Assembly (NCBI RefSeq): GCF_017876655.1
Contig: NZ_JAGIOK010000001.1
Span: 1,364,001 to 1,428,000, forward strand
Length of the DNA: 64,000 bases
Direction of reading: 5' to 3'
Origin: Microbacterium imperiale
Lineage (GTDB): Bacteria > Actinomycetota > Actinomycetes > Actinomycetales > Microbacteriaceae
Position 1 is the stretch's first letter; every line of letters starts with the position of its first letter. Positions 43,051 through 50,391 of the stretch are shown here, piece by piece. The translations under genes were made by a program, and so were the position numbers. The notes below the pieces were generated by a model. The model was not told where the DNA came from. It saw nothing but the letters and a program-made list of their open reading frames with translations, and ran no database searches.

Positions 43051-46000
43051 GCCAGCCGCAGCGCGGACACGGCGCAGAAGCGCACCGCGGTGATCGCGGC
43101 ATCCCGTCCGGCGGTCGTGAGGAACGGGCGCGTCTGGGCCGCGACCTCGAACACTTCGTCACTGCGCGCGTCGAGCTCGATCCACTCCCCCGCCACCGTC
43201 CGCGCCTCGAGGCGCCACGACGCCGTCACGGTGGATTCACCCGCGACCGGCGCCGGCAGCGGCACCGGCTCGCCGGCCGGGGTCACGGCATAGAGGCCGA
43301 CACGACCGGGCTCGGCGAGCGGCAGCTCGATCCGATCCCCGGGCGCGAGCTCCACCGGAGCCGCGCCCGCGTCGTCGGCGACCGATCCCGGCCGCGTCTC
43401 GAGCAGATCCACGAGCGGGTCGACGCCGGCCTCGATCGAGAAGGACGAGGGCCGGGATGCCGCCGCCCACCCGGTCGGATCCTCGGAGAGCACCATCTCG
43501 ATGCGGTCGGCGGTGAGGATGACCTCGGCCGGCACGGCGATCTGATGCCACGGCCGACCATCGATCCGCACCTCCCGGATGTACGGCGCCCCCGCTCCGA
43601 CGGCGACGATCTCGAGGGGCCGTTCGCGCCCTTCCGGGTGCAGCACGACGCGGGGCAGCAGCGGCGGCGTCAGCACGAACTCGCCCGACCCGGGGACGAG
43701 CGGATACAGGCCGAGCACGGCGAACAGGTACCACGCCGACATCTCGCCGTTGTCCTCGTCGCCCGGATAGCCCTGACCGAGGTCGGAGCCGGCGAACAGG
43801 CGGTCGCGCGCTTCGACGACGATCCGGTGGGCGTCGTCGTGGCGGCCGGCGAAGCAGGCGGTGAGCGGGATGTGGTGCGCCGGCTGATTCGACAGGCCGA
43901 GCATGCCCATGCGCACGTCGCGCGCCTCGCTCATCTCGTGGATGACGAACCCGTACGAGCCCACGAGCGCCGGATCGGCCGTCTCGGGCGTCGCGAAGAA
44001 CGCCGCGAGCGCGGCGGCCAACCCCTCCTCACCCCCGTGGAGGTCGGCCAGCCCCGCACCGTCGTGCGGCGCGGTGAACATCGTGCCCCACGCGTTCGTC
44101 TCGGTGTAGTCGTGCCCCCACTCCGCCGGGTCGAAGGCCTCGGGGCCGACGCGCCACGAGCCATCGGGCCGCCGCCCCACGAAGAACCCGAGCGGCCGCC
44201 CCGAGACCTCGTGCAGTCCGCGGCGGAAGACCGCGCGGTAGCCGAGCGCGCGGCGGGACAGGTACTCGCGCTCGGCCTCGAGCCGGTCGCGCTCGGCGGC
44301 ATCCGTCGTTGCCTCGAGAAGCGTCTGGGCCAGCCGCGCCGCGGCCGCGTCGTTGATCGCGTTGTCGAGGGTCCACGACATGCCCTCGTGGGTCGCGGTG
44401 TCGATGTAGCCGCGGAAGATGCCGGGGCGCAGGCCCTTGCGCCCGACGCGCGCGTCCGCCGCCGGCACGGTCGCGTGGCGCAGGGCGGATCGATACGCCT
44501 CGTCGGTGCGCAGCGGCACGCCGAGCGCGGCGAGGCCGGCGAAGACGGTGTCGCTGGTGGTGCCGGTCATACTGTCGACGGGGCCGGGGGCGCTCCAGCG
44601 GGCGACCCAGCCGGCATCCGTGAAGTGCTGCACGAAGCCATCCGCGAGTGCTCCCGCCGTGGCGGGGGTGAGCAGTCCCAGCAGCGGCCACGCGGTGCGA
44701 TAGGTGTCCCAGAACCCGTTGTTCGACGCATACGGACCGGCGCGCACGACGCCGTCGACGGGGCTGCGGTAGCGCGGGCCGTCGGGGGTCGGCTCGTCGT
44801 GGGCGTTCGGGTAGCTGAACACCCGCGCGAGGGAGCCGGCGATCGACCGCATCGTGTCGTCGCCGACCTCGGCCGCGTCCGGGATCTCGACCCGCCCCAG
44901 TACCCGCCGCCACGCCGTCGCCGCCCGTTCGCGCATCGTGTCGATGCCACCCGCATCGCGTGCGTTGCGGACGGCCTGCTCCGCGTCGATGGTCGAGACG
45001 CCGACGATGGCGTCGGTCGCACGACCCGAGAACCGGATGACGCCGCCGAGGGCTCCGCCGCGCAGCCGCAGGTCGTGCCCCGCGGCGCCCGGCAGGACGG
45101 CGTGGACGTAGTGGTCGGGGCGGTCGCCGCCGTCGCGCAGGTGCACGTCGAGGTGCAGCGCGCCGTCTCGGTGCGCCCACGATGCGTCGACCGCCTCGCC
45201 GAGGTGGTCGACGACGACGCTGAGCGTCTCGCCGCGTGACCGGAAGCGCATGCCGACGGCATGGCGCGCGGCGGTCAGCAGCACCGAGACGCCGTCGAGC
45301 TCGACACGGTACTCGTGCGGCCCGGCGTGCTCGCTCTCGCGGTCGAAGCTCCGCGCACGCTTGCGACGATCGCGCGCCGGACGCGCCTCGGGGCTCGGCA
45401 TGAGCTGGAACACGCCGCGGTCGCCGATCCACGGACTGGGGATGTGGCTGGTCGCGAAGGCCTCGATGCACGGCGCGTCGGCCTGCCACCGGTACGGCCA
45501 GTTGCCGGCGCTCGCGTCGGTCATCGGCAGCGCGAAGACGCCGCCGTGGGGCAGGGTCACGATCGGCGCGGTGTTGCCGCGCGAGAATCGGTCGGATCCG
45601 CGGGTGCCGCGCCGCGTGTCGACCCACCCGAGCATCTCGGCCGGTCGCTCGGGCGCGCGCACGACGACGGGCGGTTCGACGAACACCGTGCGCGTCTCCG
45701 CGCCCGGGCCGACGATCAGGCGGATGCCGCTGACGCGGCGCCCCGCGAACGCCGACAGGTCGACGGTGCGACGGTTCCACTGGTCGACCCAGAACCGTTT
45801 GGCGTCGGCCTGCGCCGCCGGATCCAGCGCGGTGCCGTACTGGTCGCATGCCCCGGCGGCGCCGGCGGTGGTGCCGTCGTCGAAGGCGACGTCGACTGTC
45901 ATCGCCGTCGCCGCGTAACGATCGCCCGCCGCCGCGACGGGGAACAGGTCGCACACGAGGCGGTCGCCGACCGCGATGCGGTGGCCGGCGAGCTCGGCTA

Positions 46001-46124
46001 CATCGACGGCGCCGCCGTGCGGTCCGGCGTCGACGCGCAGGCACCGCCGGCGATCGTCGAACGGAGTGTCGGCGGGGGCCGAGGCGGGAACGCCGCGGCT
46101 GATCTTCGGTGACGTCGAGGACAC
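43020..46124 (-). CDS. GH92 alpha-mannosidase
   Basis: 1034 residues from GTG 46124. There is an N-terminal beta-sandwich region (GRRVSGIRLIVGPG, GWVDTRRGTRGSDRFSRGNT) and an (alpha/alpha)6 catalytic domain ending in GDEDNGEMSAWYLF, which carries the conserved acidic pair of the family, then a C-terminal sandwich. GH92 enzymes are calcium-dependent exo-alpha-mannosidases, often alpha-1,2. No signal peptide, so cytoplasmic. A longer open frame reaches 46271 but would run into the EndoH-like gene; the GTG at 46124 fits the gap although its ribosome site is weak. Separated from EndoH by a terminator, it may have its own promoter. Confidence 0.92.
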   Translation of the reverse strand: MSSTSPKISRGVPASAPADTPFDDRRRCLRVDAGPHGGAVDVAELAGHRIAVGDRLVCDLFPVAAAGDRYAATAMTVDVAFDDGTTAGAAGACDQYGTALDPAAQADAKRFWVDQWNRRTVDLSAFAGRRVSGIRLIVGPGAETRTVFVEPPVVVRAPERPAEMLGWVDTRRGTRGSDRFSRGNTAPIVTLPHGGVFALPMTDASAGNWPYRWQADAPCIEAFATSHIPSPWIGDRGVFQLMPSPEARPARDRRKRARSFDRESEHAGPHEYRVELDGVSVLLTAARHAVGMRFRSRGETLSVVVDHLGEAVDASWAHRDGALHLDVHLRDGGDRPDHYVHAVLPGAAGHDLRLRGGALGGVIRFSGRATDAIVGVSTIDAEQAVRNARDAGGIDTMRERAATAWRRVLGRVEIPDAAEVGDDTMRSIAGSLARVFSYPNAHDEPTPDGPRYRSPVDGVVRAGPYASNNGFWDTYRTAWPLLGLLTPATAGALADGFVQHFTDAGWVARWSAPGPVDSMTGTTSDTVFAGLAALGVPLRTDEAYRSALRHATVPAADARVGRKGLRPGIFRGYIDTATHEGMSWTLDNAINDAAAARLAQTLLEATTDAAERDRLEAEREYLSRRALGYRAVFRRGLHEVSGRPLGFFVGRRPDGSWRVGPEAFDPAEWGHDYTETNAWGTMFTAPHDGAGLADLHGGEEGLAAALAAFFATPETADPALVGSYGFVIHEMSEARDVRMGMLGLSNQPAHHIPLTACFAGRHDDAHRIVVEARDRLFAGSDLGQGYPGDEDNGEMSAWYLFAVLGLYPLVPGSGEFVLTPPLLPRVVLHPEGRERPLEIVAVGAGAPYIREVRIDGRPWHQIAVPAEVILTADRIEMVLSEDPTGWAAASRPSSFSIEAGVDPLVDLLETRPGSVADDAGAAPVELAPGDRIELPLAEPGRVGLYAVTPAGEPVPLPAPVAGESTVTASWRLEARTVAGEWIELDARSDEVFEVAAQTRPFLTTAGRDAAITAVRFCAVSALRLAQLEVFAPPR

Positions 46125-46167
46125 GGGTGGATGGCGGCTTTCCGATGGAGGGCGGGGGACGGGAGGT

Positions 46168-46195
46168 GGGGCGGGCGGCGATGGCCGCCCGCCCC
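46168..46195 (-). terminator. Terminator hairpin after the EndoH-like gene
   Basis: Perfect 12-bp GC stem (46168-46179 with 46184-46195), loop GATG. It starts 5 bp past the EndoH-like stop codon and precedes GH92, so GH92 depends on readthrough or its own promoter in the 44 bp that remain. Confidence 0.8.
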
Positions 46196-46200
46196 GGGCG

Positions 46201-47115
46201 TCAGCCGACGTAGACGGCGTCCTGGCCCGACAGCACGCGGGTGAATGACGACACGTAATCGCTGTGGTCACCCGCGGTGAGGTTGTAGGTCACGTAGACG
46301 CCGAAGCCGTCCTGCACGGTCCGCCGGGCGAGGTTGGCCGCCGTCGCGGCGGAGGTCTGCGTGAGGTCGATCGCCGCGGCGCCGAGCCGGTCGGCCCCGA
46401 CGCCGGGGTAGGCCGGGACGTTGTACTGGCCGTAGTAGGGGTTCCAGATGTAGTCGAGCTTGTCGAGCACCGAGGCCGGCGCCGTCTTCAGGCTCTCGGC
46501 CGTCTCGCCGATGTCGTACAGCGAGATAATGCTGCCGGCCGGCAGCTTCGCGTCGAGCGCCTCGACGAGCCAGCGGGCGGATTGGTCGTTCGCTGCCGGC
46601 ACCCCGGGGGTGCCGTAGGCGACCCACTCGTCGTCGATGTCGACGCCGTCGAGCCCATACCGGGTGACGACGGCCGCCACCTCGTCGGCGAAAGCCGCCG
46701 CGGCGGCCTGCGTCGGGAAGTTCGCGAAGCCCGCCGCCTGGTGGTTGCCGAGCAGCGAGAGGGTGACCTTGATGCCCTTCTCCTGCAGGGGACGGATCTG
46801 CTCGTCGGCGTTCTCGAGCGTCGCGGTCACCCGGTCGTTCAGGTGCAGCGTCGCCGCGGTGCCGTCGTGGTTGATGTTGGCGGCGAAGATGATCGCCAGG
46901 TCGAAGGCGTTCGAGCCGTCCGCGAGTTCGTAGTCCCCCACCGCGCGCAGGTCGCTGCTGTTGACCTCGACGTAGGCGACCGTCAGCGGATCGCTCGTCG
47001 AGTCTGCGGCAACGGCTGCCGGGGCGGCGGTGACGGCGGCCGCGGCGAGCGCCGTGGCGGCGAGTGCGGCCACCGCGGCGGGCCGACGGCGGAAGGGATT
47101 CGTGATCCTCGACAT
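46201..47115 (-). CDS. Secreted GH18 endo-beta-N-acetylglucosaminidase, EndoH-like
   Basis: 304 residues, close to Streptomyces EndoH in length. Signal peptide to about residue 37 (Ala-rich core, VAA/DST). The catalytic motif DGVDIDDE (156-163) matches the EndoH DGVDFDDE with Asp161 and Glu163 in the catalytic positions. IISLYDIG, YIWNPYYGQYNVP and GFGVYVTYNL align with conserved EndoH segments. EndoH-type enzymes cut between the two core GlcNAc residues of high-mannose N-glycans. No anchor is visible, so it is released. It has a LacI-type operator 60 bp upstream, sharing regulation with the transporter operon. Confidence 0.9.
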   Translation of the reverse strand: MSRITNPFRRRPAAVAALAATALAAAAVTAAPAAVAADSTSDPLTVAYVEVNSSDLRAVGDYELADGSNAFDLAIIFAANINHDGTAATLHLNDRVTATLENADEQIRPLQEKGIKVTLSLLGNHQAAGFANFPTQAAAAAFADEVAAVVTRYGLDGVDIDDEWVAYGTPGVPAANDQSARWLVEALDAKLPAGSIISLYDIGETAESLKTAPASVLDKLDYIWNPYYGQYNVPAYPGVGADRLGAAAIDLTQTSAATAANLARRTVQDGFGVYVTYNLTAGDHSDYVSSFTRVLSGQDAVYVG

Positions 47116-47175
47116 GATGCTCCTCGTTGAGTTCTCAGTCGCCGGCCGGATGCCGACGCGAGTCAGCGAACATCA

Positions 47176-47189
47176 CTTAACCGGATTAG
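47176..47189. promoter_or_regulatory. LacI-type operator copy 3 (CTTAACCGGATTAG) before the EndoH-like gene
   Basis: Same 14-bp pattern as copies 1 and 2, about 60 bp upstream of the EndoH ATG. It ties the secreted enzyme to the transporter and repressor 5 kb away. Confidence 0.72.
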
Positions 47190-47206
47190 TCAACGATCGC
47201 CCGGGA

Positions 47207-47232
47207 CCGCCGGGCCCTCGCGGGCCGGGCGG
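47207..47232 (-). terminator. Terminator hairpin after the SDR gene
   Basis: 11-bp stem with one mismatch (47207-47217 with 47222-47232), loop TCGC, immediately downstream of the SDR stop at 47243 and upstream of the EndoH promoter/operator. Confidence 0.65.
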
Positions 47233-47242
47233 ACTCCCTGCC

Positions 47243-48253
47243 TCAGCGACGGCGCAGCAGCGACACCGCCCCCGCGACGACACCGCTCGCCGCTGCGGCC
47301 GCGGCTGCGTAGAGCGGCGTGCGATGCCGAATCGCCCAGGTCTGGATGCTGCCGGAGCGGGCGCGGTCGTCGAACACGCCGTGGGCGCCGTGATCGCCGG
47401 CCACGGGCTCGTAGAGGTTGGGCGCTGCCCCCGAGGGCGTGGAGCCCGGAGCGAACTGACCCTCCCACGCGTTCTTCGCGAGGTACCAGTCGAGGAAGCG
47501 TCCCGCGACGCGCGTGCCGAGGATGAGACCGACGGTCGACTCCCCCACCCACGTGCGACGGCGCGGCTTGTCGGCGACATCCGCCACGGCGCGCGCGCCG
47601 ACCTCGGGCTGGTAGATCGGCGGCACCGGCTGGGGGTGGTGCGGGAAGTCGGACTTCACCCAGCCGAACTGCGTCGTGTTGAGGGCCGGCATGTCGACGA
47701 TCGAGACGGCCACCTGGCTGCCCTCGTGCGTGAGCTCCGAGACGACCGAGTCGGTGAAGCCGTGGATGGCGTGCTTGGCTCCGCAGTAGGCGGCCTGCAG
47801 CGGGATGCCGCGATGGGCCAGCGCCGACCCGATCTGGATGATGTGTCCGCGGTCGCGGGCTCGCATGCGACGCAGGGCCGCGCGGGTGCCGTTGACGGCC
47901 CCGAGGTAGGTGACGGCCGTGGCGCGGTCGAAGTCCTCGGCCGAGGTGTCGAGGAACGTCGAGATCGCGCCCGACATGACGTTGTTGACCCAGAGGTCGA
48001 TCGGCCCGAGTCCGCGCTCGACCTCATCGGCGGCGCGATCGACCGCGTCGTTGTCCGATACGTCGACCGAGACGCCGAGCGCCCGCCGTCCCGCCGCCTC
48101 GACCTCGGCCACGGCGGCGTCCACGCCGTCGCGGCCGCGGGCCAGCACGGCGACATCCCATCCGCGGTCGGCGAGCTCGCGCACGATCGCGCGCCCCAGT
48201 CCCGCGCTTCCGCCGGTGACGACGGCGACGCCGCGTCCTTCTGCCTGAGCCAT
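47243..48253 (-). CDS. Short-chain dehydrogenase/reductase with C-terminal membrane helix
   Basis: 336 residues. Rossmann motif TGGSAGLG, WVNNVMSG in place of NNAG, catalytic Ser in GSALAHRG and YCGAK for the YxxxK pair. About 90 residues follow the usual SDR core and end with a hydrophobic helix (YAAAAAAASGVVAGAVSLL) and RRR, so it is probably membrane-tethered. GGAAGGA lies 7 nt before ATG 48253. NAD(P)-dependent oxidoreductase; substrate unknown. It belongs to no visible operon. Confidence 0.88.
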   Translation of the reverse strand: MAQAEGRGVAVVTGGSAGLGRAIVRELADRGWDVAVLARGRDGVDAAVAEVEAAGRRALGVSVDVSDNDAVDRAADEVERGLGPIDLWVNNVMSGAISTFLDTSAEDFDRATAVTYLGAVNGTRAALRRMRARDRGHIIQIGSALAHRGIPLQAAYCGAKHAIHGFTDSVVSELTHEGSQVAVSIVDMPALNTTQFGWVKSDFPHHPQPVPPIYQPEVGARAVADVADKPRRRTWVGESTVGLILGTRVAGRFLDWYLAKNAWEGQFAPGSTPSGAAPNLYEPVAGDHGAHGVFDDRARSGSIQTWAIRHRTPLYAAAAAAASGVVAGAVSLLRRR

Positions 48254-48387
48254 GACGATTCCTTCCACCGAGATATCCACGGTGGACTCTCGCGATCTCG
48301 CGACCATTGTTGGTCGGGTCGCGCGCGCGGGGGGAACCGTTGCACCTCGACCGCGGATGGTCTAGGCGCGAGCGGTGGGTGACACGC

Positions 48388-48759
48388 TCAGCGCATCCCC
48401 GACATGCGGTCCCACTCGATCGACTTGAACTGCAGGAAGGCGCAGAGGTTCGCGGCCAGCGCGACCTCGGCGGCGAGGCCGGACATCTGCTGGGGGTTGA
48501 GCGTGAGGTCGTCCGTGCGCGCCGTCAGGGTCGCCTCCCACTCGGGCTCGTCGAAGCCTCGGGGCTGCATGTAGATCTCCGCCGGGGCGTTGCGCAGATG
48601 CATGATGACCAGCCCGGTGTCGAGGCCGTCCGAGCCGTCTTGGATCGCCACTTTGACCGACAGGGTCTGCTGGGTCTGCTCCTGCGCGAGGAACTCCGCC
48701 ACCCAGCCCTCGAGCAGCGTCTTGGTCCTCACCGGAACCCGAGGCACGTCGTCAGTCAT
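48388..48759 (-). CDS. Conserved actinobacterial hypothetical protein
   Basis: 123 residues, no signal or helices, acidic. It reads MTDDVPRVPVRTKT and ends IEWDRMSGMR; I do not recognise the family. It starts 31 bp downstream of the first MurE-like gene stop, same strand, so it may be in that transcript. TTG 48780 and GTG 48765 are in-frame alternatives; no start has a good ribosome site. Confidence 0.6.
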   Translation of the reverse strand: MTDDVPRVPVRTKTLLEGWVAEFLAQEQTQQTLSVKVAIQDGSDGLDTGLVIMHLRNAPAEIYMQPRGFDEPEWEATLTARTDDLTLNPQQMSGLAAEVALAANLCAFLQFKSIEWDRMSGMR

Positions 48760-48789
48760 CGACACGAATATGCCACACAACGAGCGCGG

Positions 48790-50259
48790 TCAGGGCAGTG
48801 CGGATGCGGCGATCCCGACGTCATCGAACGGCACGGCCTCGTTGCCGACGATCCGCACGGATTCGTGCCCCTTTCCGGTGATGAGGACGATGTCGTCGGG
48901 GCCCGCGGCACGGATCGCGTCGCGGATGGCGGACGCGCGGTCACGGTCGACGTGCACGGCATCCGGCCGCGAGAATCCCGCGAGCAGGTCGGCGATGATC
49001 GCGTCGCCGTCCTCGTGGTGAAGGTCGTCGTCCGTGAGCACGACGCCGTCGGTGCCGGCTTCGGCGATGCGCCCCATCTCGGCTCGCTTGCCGCGGTCGC
49101 GATCGCCCCGGCCGCCGAAGACGAGCACGAGCTTGCCCTCGCGTGAGGCGAAGGCGTCGAGGGCCTGCCGCAGGCCGTCGGGAGTGTGGGCGTAGTCGAC
49201 GACGACTCGCGGCGCACCGTCGCCGCCGGGATGCACGACCTGCATACGGCCGGGCACGCGGGCAGTGGTGCCGACCGCCGTCGCGATGTCTGCGGCATCC
49301 AGCCCTTGCGCGTGGAGGATGGCGGCCGTCATGACGATGTTGTCGACGTTGAAGCGGCCGATCAGCGGCGAGCGCACCTCGATCCGTTCGCCGTCGACGT
49401 CGAGCGTGAAGTCGGCTCCGTCGGGGCGCAGCCGGATGTCGCCGGCGCTGACCTCGGCGGCACCGATCGCGCTCGTCGACACCCCGACGCGGCGAACCCC
49501 CGCGGGCGGCGCGAGCGATCCGACGAACGGGTCGTCGAGGTTGAGGACGGCGGAGCGGATGCCGGGCAGCTCCAGGATCCGGCGCTTTGCGGCGGCGTAC
49601 GCGTCCATCGAGCCGTGGTAGTCGAGGTGGTCGCGGGTGAAGTTGGTGAACGCGGCGATGTCGAAGCGGCATCCGTCGGCCCGCCCCTGCGCGAGCGCGT
49701 GGGAGCTGAGCTCGATGCCGACGGCGCGCGCACCCGCGGCCCGCAGGTCGGCGAGGAGCTCGTGCATCTCGACGACCGAGGGTGTGGTGAGGGCAGTCTC
49801 GGCGAGCGCACCGTGGACGCCCGCGCCCAAGGTGCCGATGCTGCCCGCGGTGATGCCGATGCGATCCCAGCTCTGCGCGAGCAGCTGCACCGTCGAGGTC
49901 TTGCCGTTGGTGCCCGTGACGCCCACGAGTGTCATGTCGGCCGACGGCCGGCCGGTGTAGTCGTCGGCGAGCGCCCCGACCACGTCACGGAGACCCCGGA
50001 TGCCCCGGACGCGCGGGTCTGCGCTCGCGCCGTCGCGCTCCACGACCTCGAGGTCGGCCAGCACGACAGCCGCCCCGCGTTCGAGCGCCTGCGCGATGTG
50101 CGCGCCGACACGGTCGTCGCGCCCCGAGGCCACGAAGACGTCGCCGGCCTCGACCGTGCGACTGTCGCTGCGCAGCCGCTTGCCGGGTACGCGTTCCCCG
50201 GCAGCCCCGGCCGCCCAGCGACCGAGATCGAGCGTTCGGTTCTCGTCGACGTCTTCCAT
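48790..50259 (-). CDS. MurE-like Mur ligase, paralogue 1
   Basis: 489 residues. UDP-binding N-domain with LRSDSRTVEAGDVF, ATP loop VTGTNGKTST (Lys120), TTPSVVEMHELL, ELSSHAL, NFTRDHLDYHGSM, KRRILELPG (the carbamylated-Lys region) and VDYAHTPDGLRQAL. These are classic MurE features: addition of the third amino acid to UDP-MurNAc-dipeptide. At the amino-acid specificity site the usual DNPR (diaminopimelate) or DNPA (lysine) is replaced by TDDDLHHED (409-417), so the acceptor may be unusual. A neighbouring paralogue is about as similar as a tandem copy. It lies outside any cell-division cluster, which suggests an accessory role. GGAG lies 6 nt before the ATG. Confidence 0.88.
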   Translation of the reverse strand: MEDVDENRTLDLGRWAAGAAGERVPGKRLRSDSRTVEAGDVFVASGRDDRVGAHIAQALERGAAVVLADLEVVERDGASADPRVRGIRGLRDVVGALADDYTGRPSADMTLVGVTGTNGKTSTVQLLAQSWDRIGITAGSIGTLGAGVHGALAETALTTPSVVEMHELLADLRAAGARAVGIELSSHALAQGRADGCRFDIAAFTNFTRDHLDYHGSMDAYAAAKRRILELPGIRSAVLNLDDPFVGSLAPPAGVRRVGVSTSAIGAAEVSAGDIRLRPDGADFTLDVDGERIEVRSPLIGRFNVDNIVMTAAILHAQGLDAADIATAVGTTARVPGRMQVVHPGGDGAPRVVVDYAHTPDGLRQALDAFASREGKLVLVFGGRGDRDRGKRAEMGRIAEAGTDGVVLTDDDLHHEDGDAIIADLLAGFSRPDAVHVDRDRASAIRDAIRAAGPDDIVLITGKGHESVRIVGNEAVPFDDVGIAASALP

Positions 50260-50301
50260 GCACCACTCCATCGACGTTGTCGATCGATGGTGCCCGACCG
50301 C

Positions 50302-50330
50302 CGGTCAAGCGACGGTCAAAAGACGGTCAA
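50302..50330 (-). promoter_or_regulatory. Three TTGACCG repeats on an 11-bp period upstream of MurE paralogue 1
   Basis: On the minus strand TTGACC occurs at 50303-50308, 50314-50319 and 50325-50330, exactly 11 bp apart, 44-71 bp before the ATG. The promoter-proximal copy is preserved before paralogue 2 (51917-51923, also about 44 bp upstream). The spacing of one helical turn suggests tandem protein binding or overlapping -35 boxes. Confidence 0.5.
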
Positions 50331-50391
50331 CAGCGCCCATTTGCGGCCGGAGTTGGCAGAACGTCGCCGCCACCGGGGACGCGCGACGGCG

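Noticed and set aside
42348..45239. A 963-codon plus-strand open frame across lacI and GH92
   Set aside because: It runs out of frame with lacI and antisense to GH92, both of which carry clear catalytic or HTH motifs; the frame itself is Arg-rich with no features.
48301..48316. Small CGACCA/TGGTCG hairpin before the SDR gene
   Set aside because: Six-bp stem in very GC-rich DNA, likely by chance; not enough to call a site.
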